A stretch of 48,105 bases of DNA. It comes from Bacteroidales bacterium. GTDB taxonomy: Bacteria; Bacteroidota; Bacteroidia; Bacteroidales; JAADGE01. Positions 8,945 through 17,809 of this stretch are shown piece by piece (the stretch's first letter is position 1; each line of letters starts with the position of its first letter). The stretch lies in NCBI GenBank assembly GCA_021108035.1, contig JAIORQ010000073.1:1-48105 (forward strand), in the 5' to 3' direction. The position numbers and the translations under genes are program-made. Below the pieces are notes generated by a model. The model worked only from the letters and a program-made list of their open reading frames with translations, made no database searches and was not told where the DNA came from.

Positions 8945-8952
8945 TATATTTG
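8945..8952 (+). promoter_or_regulatory. -7 box TATATTTG of the toxin-antitoxin operon
   Basis: Perfect TAnnTTTG 43 nt before the toxin start, with TTTGTTG (8920-8926) placed 18-21 bases upstream as the likely -33 element. It would drive both the toxin remnant and the antitoxin. Confidence 0.6.
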
Positions 8953-8995
8953 CATAATTAATGTAATGTTTACAACGTTAAAATGTGTTTTTTAA

Positions 8996-9343
8996 ATGAC
9001 TAAAAAGGAAGATGTTGAATTATTTCTAAAAAACTTTAAAACGAAATTGGGAATCTGGGATATAGCGTATTTAGACGGCAGACTCAAAAATGCACAAACG
9101 CTCTCAGATTTGGAAATTCCACCTTATAAAAGAACAGAGCTTGTAAAAAATTTGGATGTTCCTGATTTTTCAGAAGGACCAATAGAAGAAAAATTTTTTG
9201 GAGGTTCTGAAATGTAGGTATTTGGTAAAAAAGTGAAAAAGAAAGAAATTTATATTAAAATAACAATGGGAACACCCAATAACGCTGTTATTTGCATATC
9301 ATTTCATATTGCTGAACATAAAATGAAGTATCCTTTTAAATAA
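8996..9343 (+). pseudogene. MqsR-like toxin gene interrupted by in-frame TAG at codon 74
   Basis: Reading one frame from 8996 to a TAA at 9341-9343 gives 115 codons with a single internal TAG at 9215-9217. The part before it ends in EKFFGGSEM. The part after it continues VFGKKVKKKEIYIKITMG, a short linker, then VICISFH and a YPFK ending. From memory of the family, MqsR-like RNase toxins paired with DUF4065 antitoxins read GG-x-x-MWVFGK here, so TAG replaces TGG (Trp) by one transition. The partner antitoxin follows 12 bases later and is intact. As it stands the product would be a 73-residue fragment, probably inactive, unless the stop is read through. Confidence 0.75.
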
Positions 9344-9355
9344 AAAACAAGAATT

Positions 9356-10360
9356 ATGAAAAGTCCGTTTGCAGGAGGTAAAGCACTCCTAAAAAGAGAA
9401 AAAGCAGAATTTACCGTTCGAAAGGAAAAAGTTGAAATTATATATCATTATTATTTGTGTGAGGATACAAATGAGCGGTTTACAAATGATGAGATTGATA
9501 CAATCAATTATAATCAGATTAATAACAAATACAGGGAAAAGTACTCTTTCCCTTTTCCTGATGAAATTAAAAACATCAGGAATAAATACGGATTAAGTGC
9601 CGGTAAAATGGCAGAAGTATTAGGTTTCGGAATTAATATGTATAGAAATTATGAAGCCGGAGAAATGCCAAGTGCATCAAACGCAAAATTAATTTTATTA
9701 GCAAAAGACCCCAAACAATTCAAAACACTAATAGAACGGAGTAGTGTATTTGAAGGGAAATCATTAGAAAAAATATTGAAAACTGTTAACAAAAAAATAG
9801 AAGAAGAACGGGTTTATTATTTTGAAATGAACCTAAAAAAATATTTACTCGGAAATCTTATACCCGGTAAATATAGCGGATATATAAAACCAAGCTTAAA
9901 AAAATTAACTGAAATGGTAATATTTTTCAGTCAAGAGCTAAGCCCTTGGAAGACATCTTTAAATAAGCTATTATTTTATTCAGATTTTTTGAATTATAAA
10001 AGAACCGGTTATGCAATAAGCGGAGCTAATTATAGAGCAATTAATTTAGGTCCGGTACCAATAAATTTTGATAGTATTTTTGAGTATATGGTTAATAGCA
10101 AAGATATAAAAATTAAATATCATGTTTTTGAAACAAATTTTGGTGAACAATTTAAATCATTTAAAGACAGACCTTTTAATCCGGAAATTTTTACTGAAAC
10201 AGAATTAGAAACATTAAATATTATAGCCAACAGATTTAGAAAAATAAAAAACACAAAAGAAATTATAAATATAAGCCATGAAGAAAAAGCTTGGTTAGAC
10301 AATGAAAAGAAAAAGAAATTGATTGATTATAAATACAGTTTTGATTTGATTGCTGTATAA
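9356..10360 (+). CDS. MqsA-like antitoxin with HTH and DUF4065 (Panacea/SocA-like) domains
   Basis: Antitoxin-type protein of 334 residues. Residues 1-60 resemble the MqsA-type N-terminus (MKSPFAGGKALLKREKAEFT; HYYLCEDTNERFTNDEID), but the zinc-binding CxxC pairs of E. coli MqsA are largely replaced. An XRE/HTH domain spans about 65-125 (IRNKYGLSAGKMAEVLGFG; MYRNYEAGEMPS). Residues about 170-310 match the DUF4065/Panacea domain (LNKLLFYSDFLNYKRTGYAI, SGANYRAINLGPVP), which neutralises diverse toxins. It lies 12 bases downstream of the MqsR-like toxin and shares its promoter. Such antitoxins usually bind the partner and repress the operon. It remains open here although the toxin is interrupted. 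Confidence 0.82.
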   Translation: MKSPFAGGKALLKREKAEFTVRKEKVEIIYHYYLCEDTNERFTNDEIDTINYNQINNKYREKYSFPFPDEIKNIRNKYGLSAGKMAEVLGFGINMYRNYEAGEMPSASNAKLILLAKDPKQFKTLIERSSVFEGKSLEKILKTVNKKIEEERVYYFEMNLKKYLLGNLIPGKYSGYIKPSLKKLTEMVIFFSQELSPWKTSLNKLLFYSDFLNYKRTGYAISGANYRAINLGPVPINFDSIFEYMVNSKDIKIKYHVFETNFGEQFKSFKDRPFNPEIFTETELETLNIIANRFRKIKNTKEIINISHEEKAWLDNEKKKKLIDYKYSFDLIAV

Positions 10361-10367
10361 TAAAAAG

Positions 10368-10395
10368 ACCGAAGCTTACGGAATAAAGCTTCGGT
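10368..10395 (-). terminator. Hairpin terminator between convergent genes
   Basis: A perfect 10-bp stem, ACCGAAGCTT facing AAGCTTCGGT around an 8-base loop, starts seven bases after the antitoxin stop. The T run (CTTTTTATT) follows on the minus strand, so it most clearly ends transcripts from the truncated gene at 10468-10692; it may also work for the antitoxin. Confidence 0.75.
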
Positions 10396-10467
10396 GCAGT
10401 TGAAAGATTTTTTAAGGGTTAATCATTTCATCTGTGAAGGTAAAAAGAGATACAGAGACCGGACGTT

Positions 10468-10692
10468 TTAATGGCCATTGCCGTTTCTTTGTATAAAAAA
10501 ATAAATTCTGGCAATTACTACTGTCTCATTATCCCAAAATTTACTATTTTGTTTAACTTTTAAATATAAATCAAATGCTTTTCTTTTTGCACAAATTGTA
10601 TTATTTATATCATTATAATGAGCCGGAGATTTTTTATAAGAATAATTACTCATTAAATAATTGTTAAAATCACTACAAAATTCTGATATCAT
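10468..10692 (-). pseudogene. Truncated gene, N-terminal fragment of a possible acetyltransferase-like protein
   Basis: A 74-codon frame whose second half, CAKRKAFDLYLKVKQN then FWDNETVVIARIYFFIQRNGNG, looks like the start of a longer conserved protein. The ARIYFFIQRNGNG end is reminiscent of the strand-and-loop that precedes the acetyl-CoA site in GNAT-like folds (R-x-x-G-x-G). The frame stops immediately after this point and the intergenic hairpin follows. I infer a 3' truncation. The family assignment is tentative; a genuine small protein is the alternative. It sits between the antitoxin and the restriction enzyme, and the 153 bases upstream show no clear promoter. Confidence 0.4.
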
Positions 10693-10845
10693 ATTAAAGT
10701 CTGTTTATAATTAGTCCCTTATTATCAAAAAGTTTGGCAAATTGGGTTTGCATTAATTTGATGTTTCGCCGGTTTTAGAAATTAATAAAATATTTCTTTT
10801 TCTTTTATAATATATTACAGTTAATATACTGTTCATATGTATTCT

Positions 10846-13800
10846 TTATTTTACACTCTCCTCAACAATCCCAATCTCCTCCTCCGTAAGCTCATACAAC
10901 TCATAAACCATTTTATCAATTTCGGCTTCAAGGGCGGTGGTGTCGGCTTGCGGGTTTGCTTTTTTTAGTTTTAGGATTTTATCAATAATTAATGATAATT
11001 TTAATTGCTCTTCTTCAGCCATTTTAATAAACGGCAACTCATGAAGAAAACTACTTCTATACCTTAAATATCCACCTCCCATGTGCATACCTGAAAATAA
11101 ATTTTTATATAGTACAGATAATAACTTTGAGTTAATAACAGCTAAAACACTTTTTAATTTATACGAACTGTCAATTAATGTACCGAAGTAAATACCACCT
11201 TGACAAATGCTTTTATTAATATCAAGTGTTGCTTCTATTTGCAATGCATCTTCTGCTATTAATATTTTTTCTTTTTGACAATTTATGTATCGATCAGATT
11301 TAACTGATACAGCTTGATTTAAAATTTCATCTTTTAAATATGTTCCTTTTATTATAGTACTATATCTATGAAATTGATATTGTTTAACTATATGATTTCC
11401 CCCAATATTCGATTCGTATTTTTTATTTATCCGTAATCCTTCTTGAATTTTTAATACATTTTTTAGTTTCTGCGTTTTATCAATTTTGAAATAGATATTT
11501 AAAATATTCCTTTTAAAGTTTATAGGAATTGTTAGGTTAGGGAATAAGTCAACTTCATTTTTTCCAAAAGAAGAATATTTATCAAAATAATTTATTGTTT
11601 GAATACTCTCACTTTCTTTTATCCATAATTTATCAAATTTCTCACCTTTACTATTAAGAAATATTAATGCCGGATATGTTGCGGCACTCTCAAATACTTT
11701 TAATTTACTAACACTGTTTATTTTAATTTCACTAAACTTATTAAGAAGTATTTTTCTTAAATTTTGTCCAGAATCTGTTGTTGTAAATCTATTTGGAGTA
11801 ATAAAAACCAGATTTCCTTTATAACTCAATATGTCAACTCCTCTTTCATAAAAAAGGTAATATATATCATATTTCCCTTTTGGGCTATAATATTCTTGTG
11901 TATAAAAGGCTCTATCATTCTTTGATATATCATCTACTCTTATATACGGCGGATTACCAATCACAACATCAAAACCAATAAAGTTACCTTTATCATCCAA
12001 CACTTCCGGAAACTCAAAACGCCATTCAAGGGCATTGCGATATATTTTATTATTTTTTAGATCTTTTATTTCTTCGTTGAGTTTGTTTATTTCAGCTTCC
12101 ATTTTCTTCTTTTTTGCTTCTCGCTTTTTCTCTAAATTTTCTTGATTGTTTGAATTGCCGTATTCCTCTTGCGGTTCAAAAATCATATTAATTGAAAATA
12201 AATCATAGAATTTGTTTTTCAGTTTGTTCAATTTATTCAATGTCGGGTTTTGACTGTGCAACTCTGTTCTGAAATCTTTCTTTATATTCTCAATCAATTT
12301 TACTAAATCTCGTTTTACTTTTCTGTCATTAGTATTTTTGTATGTTTGAATTGCATTTTGATAAGTAAATAAATTCCATTTTGAGCCTCGTAAAGCTTTG
12401 CTTATATCGGCATCCAAAGGGAAACGGCTTATGAGTGAGTTCCCTTCTTTTATGTTTATGTCGATGTTTGGTAGAGTTTCTAATTGAAGAGACAAAGCAT
12501 GCTTTGTCTGTACTGTGAGTTTGTAATAAGAATTTTTAAGGAGTTCAATCCACAGTCGTAAACGGCAAATTTTTACGGAATTCGGGTTTATATCTACACC
12601 AAAAAGGCAATTTTCAATAATGGTTTTCTTTTCGTTAAAAATGCCGGATTGTATTTTGTTTTTATCCTCTGTAATATTGCCGGTTTCATCAAGAGAATAT
12701 AGGAATAGCTTATTCTCGTTATCGTTAATAACTGCTGTGTCATTTTCGATTTCAATTTTACATGCAAGCCGGTTGCCTTCTCCATCGGCAAGTATTCCGA
12801 GTTTGCTTTTTATTGATAATATTTCATTTAAGGAACTTACAAGAAAATGACCGGAACCTACGGCAGGGTCAATTATTTTTAATGAGTTAATGAGCTTATT
12901 AAACTCAATAATTTTGTCTTTTTTGTATGCTTTATCAATTGTGTAGTTGCGAAGCTCATCAAAATCAGCAATATCAAGTTTATAAGCATCGTTAAATTTT
13001 TGAATTACGGCTTTTTGTATGGTTTCTCTTGCCATATATTCGGTAATGAAACCGGGTGTATAAAAAGAGCCTTCTTTATAGCCGTTAATTTTTTCAAATA
13101 CCAAACCGAGAACAGAAGCATTTATCAACTCGCCTTTTTCGGTATAAATATCGTCTTCGGCATGTGATGCAAAATTGTATGCTTCCAGAAATTTTAAAAG
13201 ATAATCAAGTGTAGGCAGTTCTTTTACGGTTTCATTTGTAAGAACGGTTTGCGAATGTAAAGGCAAAGTAAGATTATTTTTCATTGCCGAAATAAAAGCA
13301 ACTTTTATTTCAAGTTCTGACGGTTCAAATAAAGAACTGTTCAGATAAGGTAATTTAGGATAGCGTTCATTAATATTTTTTGTTCTTTTTTCAAAAGGAA
13401 CATTCAACACTTCAAAAAATAAAGTATCAAGAATGCCAAAATTATTCACTCTTTTATAGTTTAAGAATTTGTATCTTCCCTTTTTATCTGTGTTATAATC
13501 AGAAAGCTGTCCTTCAAGAAGCTTTAAAAACAACAAACGGTTTATCCAAGTTAAAACTAAATCAAGTGATATTCCGAATAGTTGTTCTTGATATGTATTT
13601 CCGTATTTTTCAATATCTTTAAAATCATCTAAAACTTTATGAGCCTCAATCCTTGTTTTAAGAATTTCTAATAAAGAACCTTCTTTTGGCTTTGCTTTTT
13701 CACGGATCAGTTTTTTATTTCCTTCTTTTTGTTCTTCCAAACCCATGATATACAAAAGCTCTTTAAAAAACTTTGTGTTGAGTTTATTGCTGTCAATTTG

Positions 13801-14487
13801 CTTTTTCTTTTTTAGTAAATTTGTGCTTGACAGTAATTTATACAATGCTTTAAGTTTGGTTTGTTTCCCGGTTGTGTATTCCTTTAAATTGAAATAAACA
13901 GCTTTTAGTTCTGCACCGGAATTTTCAATAAAGGGTTTTGCAATTTTATTATAGAAATTTTCAGTTGATTTACTTGATTTTGCTCCTCTTTGATGTTCCT
14001 TGAAATCTTTTAGTAATTTTTTGTTTTCATAAAACAATCTGTTAAAATCAAGAGCATCAAAGATATACCATTCATAAGCATTAGTTACTGTGATGTGTTT
14101 TATTTCATTATTCCCTGCTGTGCGTTGTTGCAGATAATAATAAATAACTTGGTGCATTGGCTTAACATTCAAGTTATCGTGCGAAATTATATCCTTGGTT
14201 TCAAGGCTTGATTTTGTTTCAAACAGTACCCCAAACTTATTGTTTGCTTTTATTGCAAGGTCAATTTTTCCTTCTTCAAAAGCAAAATCAGTATCAACAT
14301 AATCCATCGTTTTCAAAAAAGACATAATACTAACACGTTCAGAATGTTCTTCTTTTGCAGTTGTATCCTTATCTAATTTTTCTAATAAAGTATTAATCCC
14401 TTTTTGTAATTTATTGATAATGTTTTTTTCGACAGTTTGCTTATTTTGCCTTGTTGCTGTGTAGGGAGTAATAATTTTGAGTTTCAT
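10846..14487 (-). CDS. Type IIG-like restriction-modification enzyme (Eco57I family methylase)
   Basis: Single polypeptide of 1213 residues. Near residues 70-95 it carries a PD-(D/E)XK-like nuclease signature (KIDLAIKANNKFGVLFETKS, that is D-x(n)-ExK). An adenine-N6 methyltransferase domain follows, with the AdoMet motif DPAVGSGHFL at about 539 and the catalytic NPPYIRVDD at about 842. Residues about 740-820 include a charged coiled coil (KKREAKKKKMEAEINKLNEE), and the C-terminal 350 residues resemble a TaqI-like target-recognition domain (GGGYLRYRSSFLHELPF). This is the layout of enzymes that cut and methylate from one chain. No separate specificity subunit or BREX genes flank it, which argues against PglX. 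The recognition site is unknown. Confidence 0.82.
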   Translation of the reverse strand: MKLKIITPYTATRQNKQTVEKNIINKLQKGINTLLEKLDKDTTAKEEHSERVSIMSFLKTMDYVDTDFAFEEGKIDLAIKANNKFGVLFETKSSLETKDIISHDNLNVKPMHQVIYYYLQQRTAGNNEIKHITVTNAYEWYIFDALDFNRLFYENKKLLKDFKEHQRGAKSSKSTENFYNKIAKPFIENSGAELKAVYFNLKEYTTGKQTKLKALYKLLSSTNLLKKKKQIDSNKLNTKFFKELLYIMGLEEQKEGNKKLIREKAKPKEGSLLEILKTRIEAHKVLDDFKDIEKYGNTYQEQLFGISLDLVLTWINRLLFLKLLEGQLSDYNTDKKGRYKFLNYKRVNNFGILDTLFFEVLNVPFEKRTKNINERYPKLPYLNSSLFEPSELEIKVAFISAMKNNLTLPLHSQTVLTNETVKELPTLDYLLKFLEAYNFASHAEDDIYTEKGELINASVLGLVFEKINGYKEGSFYTPGFITEYMARETIQKAVIQKFNDAYKLDIADFDELRNYTIDKAYKKDKIIEFNKLINSLKIIDPAVGSGHFLVSSLNEILSIKSKLGILADGEGNRLACKIEIENDTAVINDNENKLFLYSLDETGNITEDKNKIQSGIFNEKKTIIENCLFGVDINPNSVKICRLRLWIELLKNSYYKLTVQTKHALSLQLETLPNIDINIKEGNSLISRFPLDADISKALRGSKWNLFTYQNAIQTYKNTNDRKVKRDLVKLIENIKKDFRTELHSQNPTLNKLNKLKNKFYDLFSINMIFEPQEEYGNSNNQENLEKKREAKKKKMEAEINKLNEEIKDLKNNKIYRNALEWRFEFPEVLDDKGNFIGFDVVIGNPPYIRVDDISKNDRAFYTQEYYSPKGKYDIYYLFYERGVDILSYKGNLVFITPNRFTTTDSGQNLRKILLNKFSEIKINSVSKLKVFESAATYPALIFLNSKGEKFDKLWIKESESIQTINYFDKYSSFGKNEVDLFPNLTIPINFKRNILNIYFKIDKTQKLKNVLKIQEGLRINKKYESNIGGNHIVKQYQFHRYSTIIKGTYLKDEILNQAVSVKSDRYINCQKEKILIAEDALQIEATLDINKSICQGGIYFGTLIDSSYKLKSVLAVINSKLLSVLYKNLFSGMHMGGGYLRYRSSFLHELPFIKMAEEEQLKLSLIIDKILKLKKANPQADTTALEAEIDKMVYELYELTEEEIGIVEESVK

Positions 14488-14559
14488 CTTCTAATTTTGG
14501 AACAAAATATTATGGTATCGTAAAATTAGAAAAATAATATGTTTTTTTGAGGTTTACAA

Positions 14560-14567
14560 CAAATATA
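14560..14567 (-). promoter_or_regulatory. Candidate -7 box TATATTTG for the restriction gene
   Basis: On the minus strand a perfect TAnnTTTG lies 73 nt before the start codon, with a TTG (14585-14587) 17 bases further upstream. The leader is long for this genome, so confidence is moderate. Confidence 0.4.
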
Positions 14568-14626
14568 TTTCTGATATAATTGACCAATAAAGTTAGAAAC
14601 GGAATAATCATTTTCTCTGCATAAAA

Positions 14627-14657
14627 AAAAACTCGAAATAATTTATTCCGAGTTTTT
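14627..14657 (-). terminator. Terminator of fabI
   Basis: The stem ACTCGAAATAA (14631-14641) pairs with TTATTCCGAGT (14643-14653) at 10 of 11 positions. On the minus strand it is followed by a run of T. It lies about 20 bases past the fabI stop. Confidence 0.75.
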
Positions 14658-14678
14658 CATTTAGTTTTTTCATCTGAA

Positions 14679-15527
14679 TTATTTTTCATCTTCACCAGGT
14701 TCAACCGGATTATCAAGTGCTTGATTATACATTGTCATTGCTCTTAAACTCATTCCCATGCCGGAAAACCCGCCGTCATGATAGATGTTTTGCATCGTTA
14801 TCTTTTTCGTAAGGTCAGAAAATAAGGTGATACAAAAATCAGCAAATTCATCAGCTGTTGCATTTCCTAAAGGTGACATTCTTTCAGTAAAATCCATTAA
14901 TCCGTCAATGCCTTTAACACCGCTACCTGCTGTTGTCATAGTAGGTGATTGAGAGATTGTATTAACCCTTATTTTTTTATCTCTTCCGTAAATATATCCG
15001 AAACTTCTCGCAATTGATTCCAACATGGCTTTAGCATCAGCCATATCATTATATCGGTATAATGTTTTTTGAGCAGCAACATAAGATAGTGCTACTACAG
15101 AACCCCATTCATTTATAGAATCTTTCTTTTTTGCAACTTGTAATAACTTATGAAAAGAGACAGCAGAAATATCAAGTGTTTTGTTTAAGTAATTATAATT
15201 AAGATTGTCATATTTCCTTCCTTTCCTCACATTCATTGACATAGCAACTGAATGTAATATAAAATCAATTTTCCCTCCGTAATGTTCCATGGTTTTATCC
15301 AGTAGATTCTCAATATCCTCAACACTTGTTGCATCTGCCGGAACCACAATAGTATTGCATTTTTTTGCCAATTCATCAATTTCGCCGAAACGCATTGAAA
15401 CAGGTGTATTGGTTAATACAAATTCTGCACCTTCTTCATATGCTCTTTCAGCTACTTTCCATGCTAATGATTTATCATTCAATGCTCCGAAAATAAGTCC
15501 TTTTTTCCCTTTTAATAAATTGTACAT
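14679..15527 (-). CDS. fabI: Enoyl-[acyl-carrier-protein] reductase (NADH) FabI
   Basis: Short-chain dehydrogenase of 282 residues that reduces enoyl-ACP in the last step of each fatty acid elongation cycle. The N-terminus MYNLLKGKKGLIFGALNDKS carries the FabI-type nucleotide loop (G-A-x-N-x-x-S). HSVAMS follows, and the catalytic Tyr-x6-Lys is in YNDMADAKAM. RVNTISQSPTMTTAGSG is the substrate-binding loop region. The ATG at 15527 is preferred over an upstream in-frame start that would add 15 residues and overlap the -7 promoter box at 15553. It is monocistronic, with its own promoter and terminator. Confidence is high for FabI rather than FabL or FabV because of this motif set and length. 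Confidence 0.92.
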   Translation of the reverse strand: MYNLLKGKKGLIFGALNDKSLAWKVAERAYEEGAEFVLTNTPVSMRFGEIDELAKKCNTIVVPADATSVEDIENLLDKTMEHYGGKIDFILHSVAMSMNVRKGRKYDNLNYNYLNKTLDISAVSFHKLLQVAKKKDSINEWGSVVALSYVAAQKTLYRYNDMADAKAMLESIARSFGYIYGRDKKIRVNTISQSPTMTTAGSGVKGIDGLMDFTERMSPLGNATADEFADFCITLFSDLTKKITMQNIYHDGGFSGMGMSLRAMTMYNQALDNPVEPGEDEK

Positions 15528-15552
15528 CTTGTAAAATTTAGTATTTAAGTTG

Positions 15553-15560
15553 CAAATATA
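15553..15560 (-). promoter_or_regulatory. fabI -7 box TATATTTG
   Basis: Perfect TAnnTTTG on the minus strand, 26 nt before the fabI start. The -33 position is not clear. Confidence 0.55.
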
Positions 15561-15797
15561 TAAAGATTTCAAATAATAGATGAGTCCGATACAAAAAGGT
15601 TAATTTCGTAAAATCAGCTGCACAGCAACTTTGTTAATTGGCAGATTATAAGACTGTTATGTTTCGGATTGTTTGCAAAATCAGTTGCTTTGCACCTTTT
15701 TGGGCCGCATTTACAGTGATTTAACATGAATCAGGAAATATTTTTTAAAAATAAATTAGTTTTAGGTCAAGTGTATTATGAGGTAAAGTATTGCAAT

Positions 15798-15826
15798 CCG
15801 TCCGACCGCTCCAAGCGGTCAGACGG
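15798..15826. repeat. GC-rich REP-like hairpin
   Basis: The arms CCGTCCGACCGCT and AGCGGTCAGACGG pair at 12 of 13 positions around a CCA loop. The element is strikingly GC-rich within AT-rich DNA. No T run follows, so it is unlikely to be a terminator. It lies in a 398-base gap (15528-15925) that otherwise shows only the fabI promoter and two loosely similar stretches (AAAATCAGCTGC at about 15610 and AAAATCAGTTGC at about 15679). Confidence 0.6.
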
Positions 15827-15925
15827 GTTTGGGTGCGACAAATTTGATTTGACATTACATTAGTATAATTTATTATAATGGTTTAAATCATTTGAATTAT
15901 TATTTTTGTTGCAAATATTATATAT

Positions 15926-17746
15926 ATGAATTTAGTATTAATTGACTGGCTGATCATTGGTTTTTATTTCGTTATAAGTCTGGCAATCGGGCTTTATATG
16001 TCAAAACGTGCCGGTAAAGGGATGGATGATTTTTTTCTGAGCGGAAGGAAACTGCCGTGGTATATTGCCGGTACAAGTATGGTTGCTACAACTTTTGCAG
16101 CTGACACACCATTGGCAGTAACTGAACTTGTGGCACAAAACGGTATTGCCGGTAATTGGCTGTGGTGGAATATGTTATTCGGAGGAATGCTCACTGTATT
16201 TTTCTTTGCTCGCTTATGGCGAAGATCAGGCATTTTAACTGATGCTGAATTTGTTGATTTAAGATATTCAGGTAAACCTGCAAATTTTTTAAGAGGATTC
16301 AGGGCTGTTTATATAGGTATCTTTATGAACACGATAGTTATTGCATGGGTAAACCTTGCAATGGTGAAGATACTTAAAGTTATGTTTCCGGATTTTGCTG
16401 TTTTTGGTGAACAAGAATTCTCTTTTCTCGGAATCTCAATTAGTTCTCATTTGATTGCCGTTGCCGGTTTAATGCTTTTTACGGCAATTTATTCAGCCTT
16501 GTCGGGCTTATGGGGTGTTTCTTTAACCGACAGTTTTCAATTTATTATTGCTATGACCGGAAGTATAATTCTTGCAGTATTTGCCGTAAAACATATTGAC
16601 GTAGGAGGAATTCAAGGATTAAAAGATAAATTGCCTGAATGGTCATTTGACTTTTTTCCTGATATTGCAGATTCATCAGCCAAACTTGAAACCGGAACTT
16701 CAGGAATATTAAAAATGACTGTAACGGCTTTTGTGGCTTATCTCGGTGTTCAATGGTGGTCAAGTTGGTATCCCGGAGCCGAACCCGGAGGCGGTGGTTA
16801 TGTGGCACAAAGAATGATGTCAGCTAAAAATGAAAAACATTCTGTATTGGCAACTCTATGGTTTCAAATTGCACATTATGCTTTAAGACCCTGGCCATGG
16901 ATAATTGCAGCTTTTGCAGCTTTAATTTTATATCCTGATGTATCGGATAAAGGCGCATCTTATGTTATGTTAATAAGAGACTTATTACCTGCCGGACTGT
17001 TAGGCTTATTACTTGCAGCTTTTCTGGCAGCATATATGTCAACAATTGCTTCGCAAACTGTTTGGGGAACATCTTATATTGTTAATGATTTATATAAACC
17101 GTTTATAAATAAAAATGCCGGTGAAAAAAAATATGTTAAAATATCAAGAATAACAACTTTTTTACTAATCGCATTTTCATTAATCATAACAACTCAATTT
17201 GACAGGATAAGCGATGCATGGAAATTTGTACTGGTAATGAGTGCAGGAATTGGTTTAGTATTATTATTAAGGTGGTTTTGGTGGCGTATTAATGCCTGGT
17301 CCGAATTATCTGCAATGGTCGCACCTTATATTATATATCCCGTTCTTACTTATGTTTTTGATTTGGATGTAATACGAGATGATTTTGAATTATGTTTAAT
17401 TATTATAGTAATTTGGTCCACATTGGTTTGGTTGTCAGTTACATTTTTAACAAAACCTGAAAATGATAAAAAATTAAAGTCGTTTTACAGAAAAGTACAT
17501 CCCGGAGGTAAAGGTTGGAAAAAGATAGCCGCAGATTTGCCTGAAGTACAAGGCGATAAAGGTTTCGGCAGATTATTTTTCAATTGGTTTGCAGGCAGTT
17601 TAATGGTTATGCTTATATTATTCGGTATCGGAAAGATTATCTTTGCAGAATATATTACAGGAACTGTTTTTATAGTTATTTCTATTATATTAGGCATCAT
17701 TATTTCATATAATCTTTCAAAAGTTGAATCCGGTAAAAATAAATAA
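15926..17746 (+). CDS. Sodium:solute symporter family protein
   Basis: Polytopic inner-membrane transporter of 606 residues with about 13-14 hydrophobic segments, the size of SSS (SLC5-like) sodium-coupled symporters. Family segments include LAIGLYMSKRAGKGMDDFFL and SGRKLPWYIAGTSMVATTFA near the N-terminus (TM1-TM2), then ADTPLAVTELVAQNGIAGNW, LTDAEFVDLRYSGKPANFLR and, later, LLAAFLAAYMSTIASQTVWG, which contains the conserved small-polar helix lining the sodium site. A soluble stretch of about 45 residues (VHPGGKGWKKIAADLPEVQG) precedes the last two membrane segments, as seen in many Bacteroidota paralogues. The transported substrate cannot be told from the sequence. Confidence 0.88.
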   Translation: MNLVLIDWLIIGFYFVISLAIGLYMSKRAGKGMDDFFLSGRKLPWYIAGTSMVATTFAADTPLAVTELVAQNGIAGNWLWWNMLFGGMLTVFFFARLWRRSGILTDAEFVDLRYSGKPANFLRGFRAVYIGIFMNTIVIAWVNLAMVKILKVMFPDFAVFGEQEFSFLGISISSHLIAVAGLMLFTAIYSALSGLWGVSLTDSFQFIIAMTGSIILAVFAVKHIDVGGIQGLKDKLPEWSFDFFPDIADSSAKLETGTSGILKMTVTAFVAYLGVQWWSSWYPGAEPGGGGYVAQRMMSAKNEKHSVLATLWFQIAHYALRPWPWIIAAFAALILYPDVSDKGASYVMLIRDLLPAGLLGLLLAAFLAAYMSTIASQTVWGTSYIVNDLYKPFINKNAGEKKYVKISRITTFLLIAFSLIITTQFDRISDAWKFVLVMSAGIGLVLLLRWFWWRINAWSELSAMVAPYIIYPVLTYVFDLDVIRDDFELCLIIIVIWSTLVWLSVTFLTKPENDKKLKSFYRKVHPGGKGWKKIAADLPEVQGDKGFGRLFFNWFAGSLMVMLILFGIGKIIFAEYITGTVFIVISIILGIIISYNLSKVESGKNK

Positions 17747-17809
17747 TTGAATTAGGGCACTTAACCGGTACTAACGTTTCTTATGAATATCAGCTTTTAT
17801 ACTTAAATT

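Noticed and set aside
8619-8957. An open frame overlapping tRNA-Ser
   Set aside because: It runs through the tRNA and its terminator and its translation has no recognisable pattern.
10846-14487. BREX PglX
   Set aside because: None of the BREX companion genes (brxL, pglZ and others) lie nearby, and a nuclease-like signature is present.
8605-14600. An integrated element bounded by a duplicated tRNA-Ser 3' end
   Set aside because: No second copy of the tRNA end and no integrase gene was found in the window.
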